The notes under the pieces are model-generated. The model saw nothing but the letters and a program-made list of their open reading frames with translations. It had not been told where the DNA came from and searched no databases. This document shows positions 4,789-12,148 of a stretch of DNA of 13,302 nucleotides, in pieces. Location of the stretch: positions 1-13,302 of the forward strand of contig PCVE01000016.1 in assembly GCA_002762705.1 (NCBI GenBank), given 5' to 3'. How positions within the stretch are numbered: position 1 is the stretch's first letter; the number at the start of each line of letters is the position of its first letter. The DNA comes from Candidatus Woesearchaeota archaeon CG11_big_fil_rev_8_21_14_0_20_43_8. GTDB taxonomy: Archaea > Nanobdellota > Nanobdellia > Woesearchaeales > CG08-08-20-14. Both the position numbers and the translations under genes were made by a program.

Positions 4789-5094
4789 TCAGACCATCTC
4801 GATCTCGATGTTGAGACCTTCTGGGATAGGGACACGCATGACCAATCTGAGGGCTCTCTCATCGATACTTAGGTCGATGAGTCTCTTATGCACCCGCATC
4901 TCATATCTTTCCCATGTCGCAGTCCCTTCACCGCATGGACTTCTCCTTGTTGTGATCTTCAATCGCTTTGTAGGGAGTGGGATCGGGCCTTTTAGCATGA
5001 CACCAGTCTTCTCTGCGATCTGCCTTATGTTGTTACAGACCTGATTGACTTTCTCAATGTCTGTGCTTGCGAGTTTGATTCTTGCTTTTTGCAT
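4789..5094 (-). CDS. rps10: Small ribosomal subunit protein uS10
   Basis: 101 residues, the normal length for archaeal S10. The sequence is recognisable throughout: MQKARIKLAST, GPIPLPTKRLKITTRRSPCGEGTATWERYEMRVHKRLIDL and the acidic C-terminal strand IPEGLNIEIEMV. The protein sits in the 30S head. The ATG at 5094 has AGAGG six nt upstream. The order aEF-2, aEF-1A, uS10 is the conserved archaeal str-type cluster, but here uS10 has its own TATA box in the 108-bp gap and a terminator stands after aEF-1A, so it can be expressed separately. Confidence 0.97.
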   Translation of the reverse strand: MQKARIKLASTDIEKVNQVCNNIRQIAEKTGVMLKGPIPLPTKRLKITTRRSPCGEGTATWERYEMRVHKRLIDLSIDERALRLVMRVPIPEGLNIEIEMV

Positions 5095-5122
5095 TTTTGC
5101 CTCTCTGAGGGGTTTGATGTAA

Positions 5123-5130
5123 TTTATAAA
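5123..5130 (-). promoter_or_regulatory. TATA box for uS10
   Basis: TTTATAAA predicts a start near 5100, which gives a very short leader before the ATG at 5094. The AGAGG ribosome-binding site lies at that edge, so the mRNA may be almost leaderless. Confidence 0.6.
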
Positions 5131-5170
5131 CTTTGTGGTCCAGCGTCATGATAAAATTTTACCTTACCAT

Positions 5171-5209
5171 GAAAAAGATAAAAACAAAAAGAGGAGCTAA
5201 ACTTAGCTC
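5171..5209 (-). terminator. Hairpin plus U-rich terminator of aEF-1A
   Basis: A hairpin GAGCTA-AGTT-TAGCTC (minus strand, 5194-5209) spans the aEF-1A stop codon and is followed by T-rich runs down to 5171. It looks like an intrinsic terminator, although the stem overlaps the coding end. Confidence 0.55.
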
Positions 5210-6492
5210 TTCTTCACGACGTCTATGCACATGCCTGCTGCGACTGTGGAACCTGAATCCCTGATCGCGAACCTTGACATATGCGGTATCTCCTTCTGCT
5301 TCTCGATGCAGACAGGGACGCATGGTTTGACTTTGATTATCGCTGCGTCGCCATTCTTGATGAAGTCTGGGTTCTCCTCAAGCACTTCACCAGTAGCTGG
5401 GTTCAGTTTCTTCTCGATCGCTACGACCTGACATGCCACCTGTGCAGTGTGGATATGGAAAACTGGTGTATATCCTACTGTTATGACAGATGGGTGGTTA
5501 AGTACAACAATCTGTGCTGTGAACTCAGTCGCGACAGTTGGTGGATTGTCTGGATGACCAAGGACATCTCCTCGTGCGATGGATTTCTTATCGAGTCCTC
5601 TTAGGTTGAAGCCGACGTTGTCTCCAGGTTCAGCTTTCTGCAGCTGTTCGTGGTGCATCTCGATTGTCTTGACTTCGCCAAGCACTCCTTTTCCATCTCT
5701 TCCTGGGACTATTATGACCTTGTCGCCGACCTTCATGACACCAGTCTCGACTTTTCCTACTGGGACTGCGCCGATTCCTGTGATGTTATACACATCCTGA
5801 AGAGGTAGTCTTAGAGGAAGTTGTGTCGGTTTCTCTGGAACACTTAATTCATCAAGCGCTTCAAGAAGTGTCTTTCCGCTGTACCAGCCCATGTTCGCTG
5901 ATTTCTTTGCGACGTTGTCTCCTGGCAATGATGCGACTGGGATGAACTGGACTGCGTCTGCTTTGTATCCGACACTCTGGATAAGTGCTGTGACTTCTGC
6001 GACGACAGCTTCGAATCTTGCTTTGTCATACTTGACGAGGTCAAGCTTGTTGACTGCAATGATCAGCTGGTTCACACCAAGGGTCTTTGCGAGATAGATG
6101 TGCTCTTTTGTCTGAGCTTGTACACCATCGCTTGCGTTTCCTGAGACGACGAGCACTGCTGCGTCAGCCTGTGAAGCGCCAGTGATCATATTCTTGATGA
6201 AATCTCTGTGGCCAGGTGCGTCGATTATTGTGAAATCGTATTTTGGGGTCTCGAATCTCTTGTGAGCGAGATCGATAGTGACTCCTCTCTCTCTCTCTTC
6301 TTTAAGATTGTCCATGACATATGCGAATTCAAAGCCAGATTTTCCAAGCTCTGCCGCTTTCTCTTTGAGCTTCCTCATCGCAGCTTCGTCGATTGTGCCG
6401 CTATCAAAAAGGAGCCTTCCTACTGTTGTTGATTTTCCGTGATCTACGTGTCCTATGAACACAAGATTCATGTGTGGTTTATCTTTTGCCAT
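5203..6492 (-). CDS. tuf: Translation elongation factor aEF-1A (EF-1 alpha)
   Basis: 429 residues. This GTPase delivers aminoacyl-tRNA to the ribosomal A site. The G motifs are all present: GHVDHGKST (residues 14-22), the switch I RERGVTID, DAPGHRDF and NKLD. Beta-barrel domains 2 and 3 follow, with VPVGKVETG and the conserved C-terminal RFAIRDSGSTVAAG. The ATG at 6492 is chosen because a TTG 15 bases upstream lies inside the strong GGAGGT ribosome-binding site. The gene has its own promoter at 6551-6560, 118 bp after the aEF-2 stop. Confidence 0.98.
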   Translation of the reverse strand: MAKDKPHMNLVFIGHVDHGKSTTVGRLLFDSGTIDEAAMRKLKEKAAELGKSGFEFAYVMDNLKEERERGVTIDLAHKRFETPKYDFTIIDAPGHRDFIKNMITGASQADAAVLVVSGNASDGVQAQTKEHIYLAKTLGVNQLIIAVNKLDLVKYDKARFEAVVAEVTALIQSVGYKADAVQFIPVASLPGDNVAKKSANMGWYSGKTLLEALDELSVPEKPTQLPLRLPLQDVYNITGIGAVPVGKVETGVMKVGDKVIIVPGRDGKGVLGEVKTIEMHHEQLQKAEPGDNVGFNLRGLDKKSIARGDVLGHPDNPPTVATEFTAQIVVLNHPSVITVGYTPVFHIHTAQVACQVVAIEKKLNPATGEVLEENPDFIKNGDAAIIKVKPCVPVCIEKQKEIPHMSRFAIRDSGSTVAAGMCIDVVKKS

Positions 6493-6499
6493 TTGGTTT

Positions 6500-6505
6500 A
6501 CCTCC
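6500..6505 (-). promoter_or_regulatory. Ribosome-binding site GGAGGT that decides the aEF-1A start
   Basis: GGAGGT ends 7 nt before the ATG at 6492. The in-frame TTG at 6507 overlaps it and would remove the spacing, so it is not the start. Confidence 0.8.
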
Positions 6506-6528
6506 AACTCTCATCTAATCTTAAGTGT

Positions 6529-6545
6529 GGATTGAATTTCAATCC
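6529..6545. repeat. Perfect palindrome near the aEF-1A transcription start
   Basis: GGATTGA-ATT-TCAATCC has 7-bp arms and a 3-base centre. It lies just downstream of the TATA box, over the predicted start site, so it could act as an operator or as a hairpin at the mRNA 5' end. Confidence 0.6.
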
Positions 6546-6550
6546 GTCTC

Positions 6551-6560
6551 TATTTAAATA
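6551..6560 (-). promoter_or_regulatory. TATA box for aEF-1A
   Basis: TATTTAAATA predicts a start near 6529 and a leader of about 37 nt. A second A/T box, TATATATAAG within 6583-6592, lies further upstream and could be the aEF-2 transcript end or an extra promoter. Confidence 0.55.
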
Positions 6561-6610
6561 TATTTTGTTAGGAAACAGAAAGCTTATATATAAAACTTTC
6601 TCATGCTTCC

Positions 6611-8794
6611 TCATTCGGCAGCCTTTTTAATGCCCTTTCTTTCTCTGATCTGGTTGACGTATTTGTCCTGAAGCTCACCAGGCACTCTATCGAATGTCTG
6701 ATCGACTAGGAATGAGTTGCCTCTTCCTTCTGTCGCGCTTCTCAGATCGCTTGACAATCCGAACATCTCAGCGACTGGCATTTTTGCCTTTACTTCAACA
6801 GTCATGCCTTCTTGCTGCATGTCAAGGAGCTGGCCTCTCTTGTTCTGGACAAGTTTTGAGATCTCGCCCATGAATTCGACAGGTGCTTCGAACATCATAG
6901 TCTGCAGAGGTTCGAAAAGTGTCGGATTAGCTGTCGCGAACGCGCCTCTGATACCTTCTCGTACTGCCGGGTACAACTGTGCCGGACCCCTGTGGATTGC
7001 GTCTTCATGAAGCTTGGTATCGACAAGCCTGACTTTGACATTGACACATGGTTCGTTACAGATAGGACCTTTTCTCATGACATCTTCGAACATGTCAAGG
7101 ACCATCTCCATGATCTCGTTGATATGTACTTCTCCTCTGGTCTCATCGACAAAGATGTTTCCATTGTAGATGTCACGCACTTTCCTTGCGACTTTTGTGT
7201 CCCAGCCCATCTCCTGAAGCTTCTCCCATACAGATCTGTCTTCTTTCTTGCATCTGCCGCTTGGGATATCTCCGTTCTTGATCGCCAATGCGACCTCTGG
7301 TTCAAGAGCCTCGACTTCAAAGTATAATTTATTGTGTTTGTTTGGTGATTTTCCTTCAGCACATTCAGTCGATTTCTTTGTGACAGTCTCTCTGAAGACG
7401 ACAATCGGTGCTGATGTCACAATCTGCACACCTTTCTCTGTCCGTATCCTGTTCTCGATGACTTCGAGATGCAGTTCTCCCATGCCACTGATCAGGTGCT
7501 CTCCAGTCTCTTCGTTGATCTCGACAGTGAGTGTCGGATCCTCTTTGTTGACCTGTCTTAGTGTCTCGACGAGCTTTGGAAGATCCACTGGACTCTTCGC
7601 CTCGATCGCCTTTGTGACGACTGGATCGAACAAGTGTTTGATGGCTTCGAATTCTGTCATCTCTACAGAAGAGATTGTCTCTCCTGAGAAGACATTCCTA
7701 AGACCGACAACACCGACGATGTTTCCTGCTGATGCGGAATCGATGAGTTCTCTCTTCGCGCCGTTGTACACAGAGACTTGCTGTACCCTGACCTGTTTCT
7801 TCGCGCCATTCATGTATACGTCCATGCCTTGCTTTATGGTCCCAGAGAACAGTCTTCCAGCAGCGACTTCGCCTGCATGTTTGTCATAGACGATCTTTGT
7901 GACTACGAATGCGACTGGACCATCAGAGTTACAGGCAACAAGTGATTTTCCGACTTCGCTGTCGATATCTCCCCTCCAGATCTTCGGGATTCTATATGCC
8001 TGTGCGACTTTTGGGTCTGGATGGTGCTCGATTACCATGTCAAGGATGACTTTATGCAGTGGTGCTTTCTTCGCGAGCGCTTTCACTGATGCGTCGACAT
8101 CATCGCTCTGGTATGCGTCGATGATATCCTTGAAACTGACACCATGCTTCTTCATATATGGCACAGACATGGCCCAGTTGTGGAATGCCGATCCGAATGC
8201 GACACTGCCGCCATTGACATCGACCTGCCACTTCTCACCATATCCTTTTTCAGCGATCTGTGATATCAGCACGTTGACATGATCGATTATCTTCAGGAAT
8301 CTTGCCTGCATCGCTTCTGGGGTCAGCTGCAGTTCCTTGATAAGCCTGTCTACCTTATTGATGAATAGGATTGGCTTGACTCTCTCTTTCAATGCCTGTC
8401 TTAGGACTGTCTCTGTCTGCGGCATCACGCCTTCTGATGCGCAGCATAGGACGATTGTTCCATCGATGGCCCTCATGGCTCGTGTGACGTCTCCGCCGAA
8501 ATCGACGTGTCCAGGTGTGTCGATAAGATTGATCAGGTATTCTTTTCCATCGACTTCGTGCACCATAGATACGCTTGCAGAATCAATCGTAATTCCTCTC
8601 TGTTGCTCATCTTCATGGAAGTCCATGAGGCAAGCCTTGCCTGCAAGCTCTTCAGACATCATCCCAGCTCCTGCAAGGAGGTTATCTGAAAAAGTGGTCT
8701 TTCCGTGGTCGATATGCGCACTTGTGCATATGTTACGGATGAATTTCTTGTCTTTCATAAGGCGTAGGACCTTATCAACCATCTTCTCTGCCAT
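6611..8794 (-). CDS. fusA: Translation elongation factor aEF-2
   Basis: 727 residues, normal for archaeal EF-2, which drives tRNA and mRNA translocation by GTP hydrolysis. G motifs: AHIDHGKTT (26-34), QQRGITID, DTPGHVDF and NKVD. The domain IV tip DAIHRGPAQ includes His601, the residue changed to diphthamide in archaea and eukaryotes. Domain III ISGMGELHLEV and the C-terminal ATEGRG region are also present. The ATG at 8794 has GGTGAT (8801-8806) 6 nt upstream, and the gene starts 25 bp after the ndk stop, so it is the last gene of the eL8 unit. No frameshift or missing motif is seen. Confidence 0.98.
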   Translation of the reverse strand: MAEKMVDKVLRLMKDKKFIRNICTSAHIDHGKTTFSDNLLAGAGMMSEELAGKACLMDFHEDEQQRGITIDSASVSMVHEVDGKEYLINLIDTPGHVDFGGDVTRAMRAIDGTIVLCCASEGVMPQTETVLRQALKERVKPILFINKVDRLIKELQLTPEAMQARFLKIIDHVNVLISQIAEKGYGEKWQVDVNGGSVAFGSAFHNWAMSVPYMKKHGVSFKDIIDAYQSDDVDASVKALAKKAPLHKVILDMVIEHHPDPKVAQAYRIPKIWRGDIDSEVGKSLVACNSDGPVAFVVTKIVYDKHAGEVAAGRLFSGTIKQGMDVYMNGAKKQVRVQQVSVYNGAKRELIDSASAGNIVGVVGLRNVFSGETISSVEMTEFEAIKHLFDPVVTKAIEAKSPVDLPKLVETLRQVNKEDPTLTVEINEETGEHLISGMGELHLEVIENRIRTEKGVQIVTSAPIVVFRETVTKKSTECAEGKSPNKHNKLYFEVEALEPEVALAIKNGDIPSGRCKKEDRSVWEKLQEMGWDTKVARKVRDIYNGNIFVDETRGEVHINEIMEMVLDMFEDVMRKGPICNEPCVNVKVRLVDTKLHEDAIHRGPAQLYPAVREGIRGAFATANPTLFEPLQTMMFEAPVEFMGEISKLVQNKRGQLLDMQQEGMTVEVKAKMPVAEMFGLSSDLRSATEGRGNSFLVDQTFDRVPGELQDKYVNQIRERKGIKKAAE

Positions 8795-8819
8795 ATTATA
8801 ATCACCTATATCTTATTGT

Positions 8820-9299
8820 TCAAAGCACATGGCCATCATGTACTGTCCCATATGTATGGAGATCTGTCTCTTTGAACCAGAGAGCGACCTCAACTTTTGC
8901 TTCTTCTGGATTTCCTGAAGCATGTATGAGATTCCGTATGGCTTTGCCTTTTTTGTCTGTGAAATGATAGGAGTGATGTGCGTAATCTCCTCTGATCGTG
9001 CCTGGTGGTGCGGTCTTTGGTTCTGTTGGACCGACAATCTTCCGCACGACTTCAACAGCGCTTACACCCTCATAGCAGATCGCTATGACTGGTCCGAGGG
9101 TGATGAATTCTTCAAGACCCTTGTAGAATGCTTTATCCACATGGGCAGCATAATGCTCTTTTGAAAAATCTTTGTCTATCCAAACCATCTTGAGCCCGAC
9201 AATCTTGAGTCCTGCTCGTTCGAATCTTGTCAGAATCTCTCCTGCTATACATCTCTGCACAGCGTCTGGTTTCAATAGCACAAGCGTCCGTTCTATCAT
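8820..9299 (-). CDS. ndk: Nucleoside diphosphate kinase
   Basis: 159 residues. The enzyme moves phosphate from NTPs to NDPs through a phospho-histidine. ERTLVLLKPDAVQR is the N-terminal signature and NLIHASG carries the catalytic His126. Between GTIRGDY and the active-site helix there is the longer HHSYHFTDKKGKA segment common in archaeal versions. The start ATG overlaps the eL24 stop (ATGA), so the two are translationally coupled. The order eL8-eS28-eL24-ndk is a standard archaeal cluster. Confidence 0.97.
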   Translation of the reverse strand: MIERTLVLLKPDAVQRCIAGEILTRFERAGLKIVGLKMVWIDKDFSKEHYAAHVDKAFYKGLEEFITLGPVIAICYEGVSAVEVVRKIVGPTEPKTAPPGTIRGDYAHHSYHFTDKKGKAIRNLIHASGNPEEAKVEVALWFKETDLHTYGTVHDGHVL

Positions 9300-9517
9300 T
9301 TCTTAGTCACCTTCTTCTCTTTTGAATCAGTCTTGGCGGATGATTTTACCAAAGCGAACTCTTTTGTCCATCTGGTAACTCTTGGTTTCCTGCCAAGCTT
9401 GAACATATTCTTCTCACATTTTCTTGTACAGAAATTAAAAATCTTTCCATCTTTCTTGACGTACATAAGTCCAGTGCCACGTCTGATATCTGTTCCACAA
9501 AAAGTACAGTTTGCCAT
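9296..9517 (-). CDS. rpl24e: Large ribosomal subunit protein eL24
   Basis: 73 residues with a zinc-binding fold: Cys4, Cys7, Cys30 and Cys34 (CxxC and CxxxC), then the conserved KLGRKPRVTRWTKEF. A lysine-rich tail follows. It binds the 50S subunit. The gene starts 13 bp after eS28, with AAAGGGG as a modest ribosome-binding site, and ends in a 4-bp overlap with ndk. Confidence 0.96.
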   Translation of the reverse strand: MANCTFCGTDIRRGTGLMYVKKDGKIFNFCTRKCEKNMFKLGRKPRVTRWTKEFALVKSSAKTDSKEKKVTKK

Positions 9518-9530
9518 TTTTATTGCCCCT

Positions 9531-9836
9531 TTAGGATGTTCCTCTTCCTGTCTTGTTCAATGCACGTGCTTCGATCTCTGTCTCTCTAAGCATGAGGATA
9601 TCGCCAACCCTTACAGGACCCTTGACATTTCGTCTGATGACTTTGTTCGCGTCACGTCCTTCAAGGATCTTGCATCTTACTTGTGTAGCTTCTCCTCTTG
9701 TGCCTGTTCTACCCATGACTTCTTCCACACGCGCAGGATAAGCATCTGAGAAAGTGATCGCATTGCTTTTTGTCTCTTCTTTCTTGTCTCTGCTCCTGTC
9801 CTGTGGTGGATTTTGTCTTTCTTGATCATTAGCCAT
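9531..9836 (-). CDS. rps28e: Small ribosomal subunit protein eS28 with N-terminal extension
   Basis: 101 residues, about 30 more than usual. The eS28 core begins near residue 32 (FSDAYPARVEEVMGRTGTRGEATQVRCKILEGRD) and ends with the universal LMLRETEIEARAL. The first 30 residues are hydrophilic and charged (QDRSRDKKEETKS) and are probably disordered. The ATG at 9836 is preceded by AAAGGTAGATC, a fair ribosome-binding site, and no in-frame ATG stands nearer the core, so the extension is likely real. The gene lies 12 bp after the eL8 stop. Confidence 0.95.
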   Translation of the reverse strand: MANDQERQNPPQDRSRDKKEETKSNAITFSDAYPARVEEVMGRTGTRGEATQVRCKILEGRDANKVIRRNVKGPVRVGDILMLRETEIEARALNKTGRGTS

Positions 9837-9848
9837 CTTGATCTACCT

Positions 9849-10187
9849 TTATTTGAGCTCTTCTTCTATGGCTTTGATCAATTTCTTTGCTTCTCCTTCA
9901 GAAACGATCGCAACACTGCCTGTTGCCACTTCGAGTCCTGCGCTTGCTCCAAGATCTTCTTTGCTTGGCACTTTTGCGCATAGGATCCCTTTTTCTTTCG
10001 CAAGGAGCGGAAGGTGCAATATGACTTCTGGTGGTGTCACATCTTCTGCGACGACAACAAGTTTTGCATCTCCACGTTCTATTGATTTTGTGGTCTCATT
10101 TGTTCCTTTTCTTATCTTTCCAGTTGCTCTTGCAACTTCTACAGCTTCGTAGACTTTATCTAATACTTCTTTTGATAGCTCACTCAT
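9849..10187 (-). CDS. rpl7ae: Large ribosomal subunit protein eL8 (L7Ae)
   Basis: 112 residues from ATG at 10187 (MSELSKEVLDKVYEAVEVARATGKIRKGTNETTKSIERG). L7Ae binds kink-turn RNA in 23S rRNA, box C/D and H/ACA sRNAs and RNase P. The RNA-contact motif KIRKGTNETTK and VVAEDVTPPEVILHLPLL are intact. The start is fixed by GAGGTGA 5 nt upstream; a longer reading frame into the leader exists but has no RBS and no family match. It is the first gene of the eS28-eL24-ndk-aEF-2 unit. The leader of about 115 nt may carry regulation. Confidence 0.97.
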   Translation of the reverse strand: MSELSKEVLDKVYEAVEVARATGKIRKGTNETTKSIERGDAKLVVVAEDVTPPEVILHLPLLAKEKGILCAKVPSKEDLGASAGLEVATGSVAIVSEGEAKKLIKAIEEELK

Positions 10188-10192
10188 CGAGC

Positions 10193-10199
10193 TCACCTC
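10193..10199 (-). promoter_or_regulatory. Ribosome-binding site GAGGTGA that decides the eL8 start
   Basis: GAGGTGA is complementary to the archaeal 16S 3' end and lies 5 nt before the ATG at 10187. It rules out the upstream GTG at 10271. Confidence 0.8.
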
Positions 10200-10270
10200 G
10201 TGTGTTATTATTCCTGTGGCATTATTGCCCGTTATTTGGAGGAAATCTGTAAGAAGACTGTCCTCATTCA

Positions 10271-10286
10271 CCCAGAGTCATCTGGG
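10271..10286 (-). promoter_or_regulatory. Leader hairpin upstream of eL8
   Basis: The minus strand reads CCCAGA-TGAC-TCTGGG, a perfect 6-bp stem, directly after TTGATGAT, which resembles box C (RUGAUGA). It lies in the long leader between the TATA box and the eL8 RBS. L7Ae is known to repress its own mRNA through a leader kink-turn in other archaea. A complete kink-turn could not be drawn with confidence. Confidence 0.4.
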
Positions 10287-10324
10287 ATCATCAATCACAG
10301 GTCTGTTAGAGGGAAGAGGTTTTG

Positions 10325-10332
10325 TTTATAAA
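10325..10332 (-). promoter_or_regulatory. TATA box of the eL8-eS28-eL24-ndk-aEF-2 unit
   Basis: TTTATAAA lies five bases after the stop of the radical SAM gene and predicts a start near 10302, leaving a leader of about 115 nt. Confidence 0.6.
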
Positions 10333-10337
10333 CCTTT

Positions 10338-11165
10338 CTATAGGAGAGGTGTATCTCCGACCTTATAATGAAAAATATATGAACATAATCCACAACTGTT
10401 GGAATTTGTAGCCTTGAGGATCTCTTCAATCTGCACTTCATCTATGCCCTGTTTTTTTGCCAGTATCATGGGTCCATCTTCCCGCATGAGGCATCTAATC
10501 ATATCCCTTTTCTTGGCTGCTGCCATGATCTTTTTCATTTTAGTCTTCTTGGCATCTCCAATCTCGGTGCCTTTGATCATAAGTGTGCATGGATGAGCCA
10601 TTCCCTCAGAGCTGATTCCAATCTGATCCAGTCCTTCGCATTGATGGAACCATGGCGATCCGAAGTATTTTGGATCCATATACCATGCTCTACCTGCAGG
10701 AAAAACACGATGATGAGGGATGTATTTTCGTTTGTATCCAAAATTTCGTTTTTTTAATTCTAATGCTAAATTCCTCGGGATGCTCATGTCAAGTCCAGCA
10801 CGGCGATGGTAAATGTCAGCTGCTGAGACTTCAACATAAATGACTCCAAGATCGACAAGCTCATCCAGTCTGCGTTGCATGATATCTTTGTCCCGTGCCC
10901 AGAAACCATTTGTCTGCACACTTATCTTTGGTTTCTGTATGAACTTTCTTTGTCTAAGAGATATTATGGTATGATAAAGAAGTTTCTTTTCTGTGAACAC
11001 TTCTCCGCCAGTGAGCATGATCTCCTGCGTGTCATATGGCAGATTGCAAACAATTTCAGAGATGTCGTTTTCAGAAAGACTCTTTTTACCCGGACCAGAA
11101 TCCTGACTGCAATGTTCGCAATGCAGATTGCAGTTATTTGTGATCGCGAAATAGATTAGTGTCAT
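10338..11165 (-). CDS. Radical SAM protein with extra C-terminal cysteines (function unknown)
   Basis: 275 residues. CNLHCEHC (Cys12, Cys16, Cys19) is the CxxxCxxC motif that binds the 4Fe-4S cluster used to cleave S-adenosylmethionine. LTGGEVF (GGE at 53-55) and SVQTNGFWA are further radical SAM landmarks. Cys176, Cys193, Cys225 and the pair Cys258-x2-Cys261 could hold a second cluster of the SPASM or twitch kind, as in peptide-modifying or maturase enzymes. The gene lies 10 bp after the PAC2 gene and closes the translation operon. It lacks a clear RBS and probably depends on translational coupling. The substrate cannot be told; the setting hints at modification of a translation or proteasome component, but this is only association. 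Confidence 0.85.
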   Translation of the reverse strand: MTLIYFAITNNCNLHCEHCSQDSGPGKKSLSENDISEIVCNLPYDTQEIMLTGGEVFTEKKLLYHTIISLRQRKFIQKPKISVQTNGFWARDKDIMQRRLDELVDLGVIYVEVSAADIYHRRAGLDMSIPRNLALELKKRNFGYKRKYIPHHRVFPAGRAWYMDPKYFGSPWFHQCEGLDQIGISSEGMAHPCTLMIKGTEIGDAKKTKMKKIMAAAKKRDMIRCLMREDGPMILAKKQGIDEVQIEEILKATNSNSCGLCSYIFHYKVGDTPLL

Positions 11166-11175
11166 TTTCGAAGAA

Positions 11176-11967
11176 TCATCCGATGTAACTTGTTTCGCTG
11201 CCCATCTTGCTCTTGAGTTTCTTCATAGCAGCAGTCTTCTGGATATCGTCGAGATCTTTTGGTTTTTTCATGAGTTCACTTTCCATCTGCTTGATCTCTT
11301 CATCGAACTTCTTAAGGTTTATCGACATATTATATTTACTGTTCAATGTCTGGATTATTTCTCTTGCACCTTCCATCCCTAGATACATCGGATGGCCAAG
11401 AGTCTCTGCGAGAAGCGTGACCGCTTTTATGCCTTTTCGCGCGCCAAGACCGAGAAGGAGTCCGCTCACACCGACAATGGGTCCGACGACGCCGTAAAGC
11501 TTGATCTCAAGCTTTGTTCCTTTCTTGAACCAGTTGATCAGGTCTTTTGAATTGCCTGTGCAATACACTCGTGGCTCTCTTGGGATCTTCGCAAGCGCGA
11601 TACCTCCGAGTGTGACTACTTCTCTACCGTCAAAGCTCTTGACAAGGTCGAGGATGCAGTTCGAGAATTCATATGATGATACTTCATCTGTCGGCTGGAT
11701 ATCTCCTGCAAGGAAAAAAAAGTCTTTGTCTTTTATCTTTTTGTGATAGACTGAAATATTTGGAAGTTCTACTAGATTCTCTTCATTGACGAAGACAGAA
11801 TGGGGGAATGTGTTTGAGAATAATTCAAATATTTTTTTTGCTTTCAGATTCTCGATTATGAAATCGATTGCGACTTTTCCGACATTACCGATACCAGGCA
11901 AGCCTTCTATGAGGACAGGTCTTTTGACTTTAGGCATCTTCTCCTGCATCTTTATGACTTCCCACAT
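11176..11967 (-). CDS. PAC2-family protein (proteasome assembly chaperone family)
   Basis: 263 residues. RPVLIEGLPGIGNVGKVAIDFII near the N-terminus, FFLAGDIQP, VVTLGGIALAKIP and the glycine-rich GVVGPIVGVSGLLLGLG followed by LLAETLGHPMYLGMEGAREII are typical of the archaeal PAC2 family, relatives of the PbaA/PbaB and PAC1/PAC2 proteasome chaperones. About 30 charged residues at the C-terminus form a helical tail ending TSYIG; chaperone-type members use such tails on the proteasome alpha ring, but the last residues here do not form a clear HbYX motif. The ATG at 11967 follows the Nop10 stop by one base. The eS27-aIF2-alpha-Nop10-PAC2 order is conserved in archaea. Confidence 0.9.
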   Translation of the reverse strand: MWEVIKMQEKMPKVKRPVLIEGLPGIGNVGKVAIDFIIENLKAKKIFELFSNTFPHSVFVNEENLVELPNISVYHKKIKDKDFFFLAGDIQPTDEVSSYEFSNCILDLVKSFDGREVVTLGGIALAKIPREPRVYCTGNSKDLINWFKKGTKLEIKLYGVVGPIVGVSGLLLGLGARKGIKAVTLLAETLGHPMYLGMEGAREIIQTLNSKYNMSINLKKFDEEIKQMESELMKKPKDLDDIQKTAAMKKLKSKMGSETSYIG

Positions 11968-11968
11968 T

Positions 11969-12148
11969 TTACAGCCATCCTCTCTCTTCGAATTGTTTCC
12001 TTTTTTCAGATCTTCTGAATCGTGCGTATTTGTCTTCAGGACTGTATTTTGGTGGAATCGGTGATATTGTATCGGTTCCGCAGCCAGAACAAGATTTTTT
12101 CAAGGTATATTTTCCGCATTTTTCACATCGTAAGATGTTGGTCTTCAT
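11969..12148 (-). CDS. nop10: H/ACA RNP protein Nop10
   Basis: 59 residues. It begins MKTNILRCEKCGKYTLKKSC, continues with a zinc ribbon of Cys8, Cys11, Cys20 and Cys23, then the conserved SPIPPKYSPEDKYARFRR and EERGWL, which contact Cbf5 and guide RNA. Nop10 is a core part of the H/ACA pseudouridylation complex. The ATG overlaps the aIF2-alpha stop (ATGA), and the TAA is followed after one base by the PAC2 ATG. Confidence 0.96.
   Translation of the reverse strand: MKTNILRCEKCGKYTLKKSCSGCGTDTISPIPPKYSPEDKYARFRRSEKRKQFEERGWL

Noticed and set aside
7248..7889. A 213-codon plus-strand frame opposite aEF-2
   Set aside because: It mirrors the aEF-2 coding strand, shows low-complexity Ser/Thr content and has no archaeal RBS or promoter.
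8337..8801. Plus-strand frame of 154 codons opposite the aEF-2 N-terminus
   Set aside because: It is a shadow of the GTPase domain coding sequence and has no independent support.
10188..10271. N-terminal extension of eL8 from GTG at 10271
   Set aside because: A strong GAGGTGA site precedes the ATG at 10187, where the family homology begins; the upstream part is leader.
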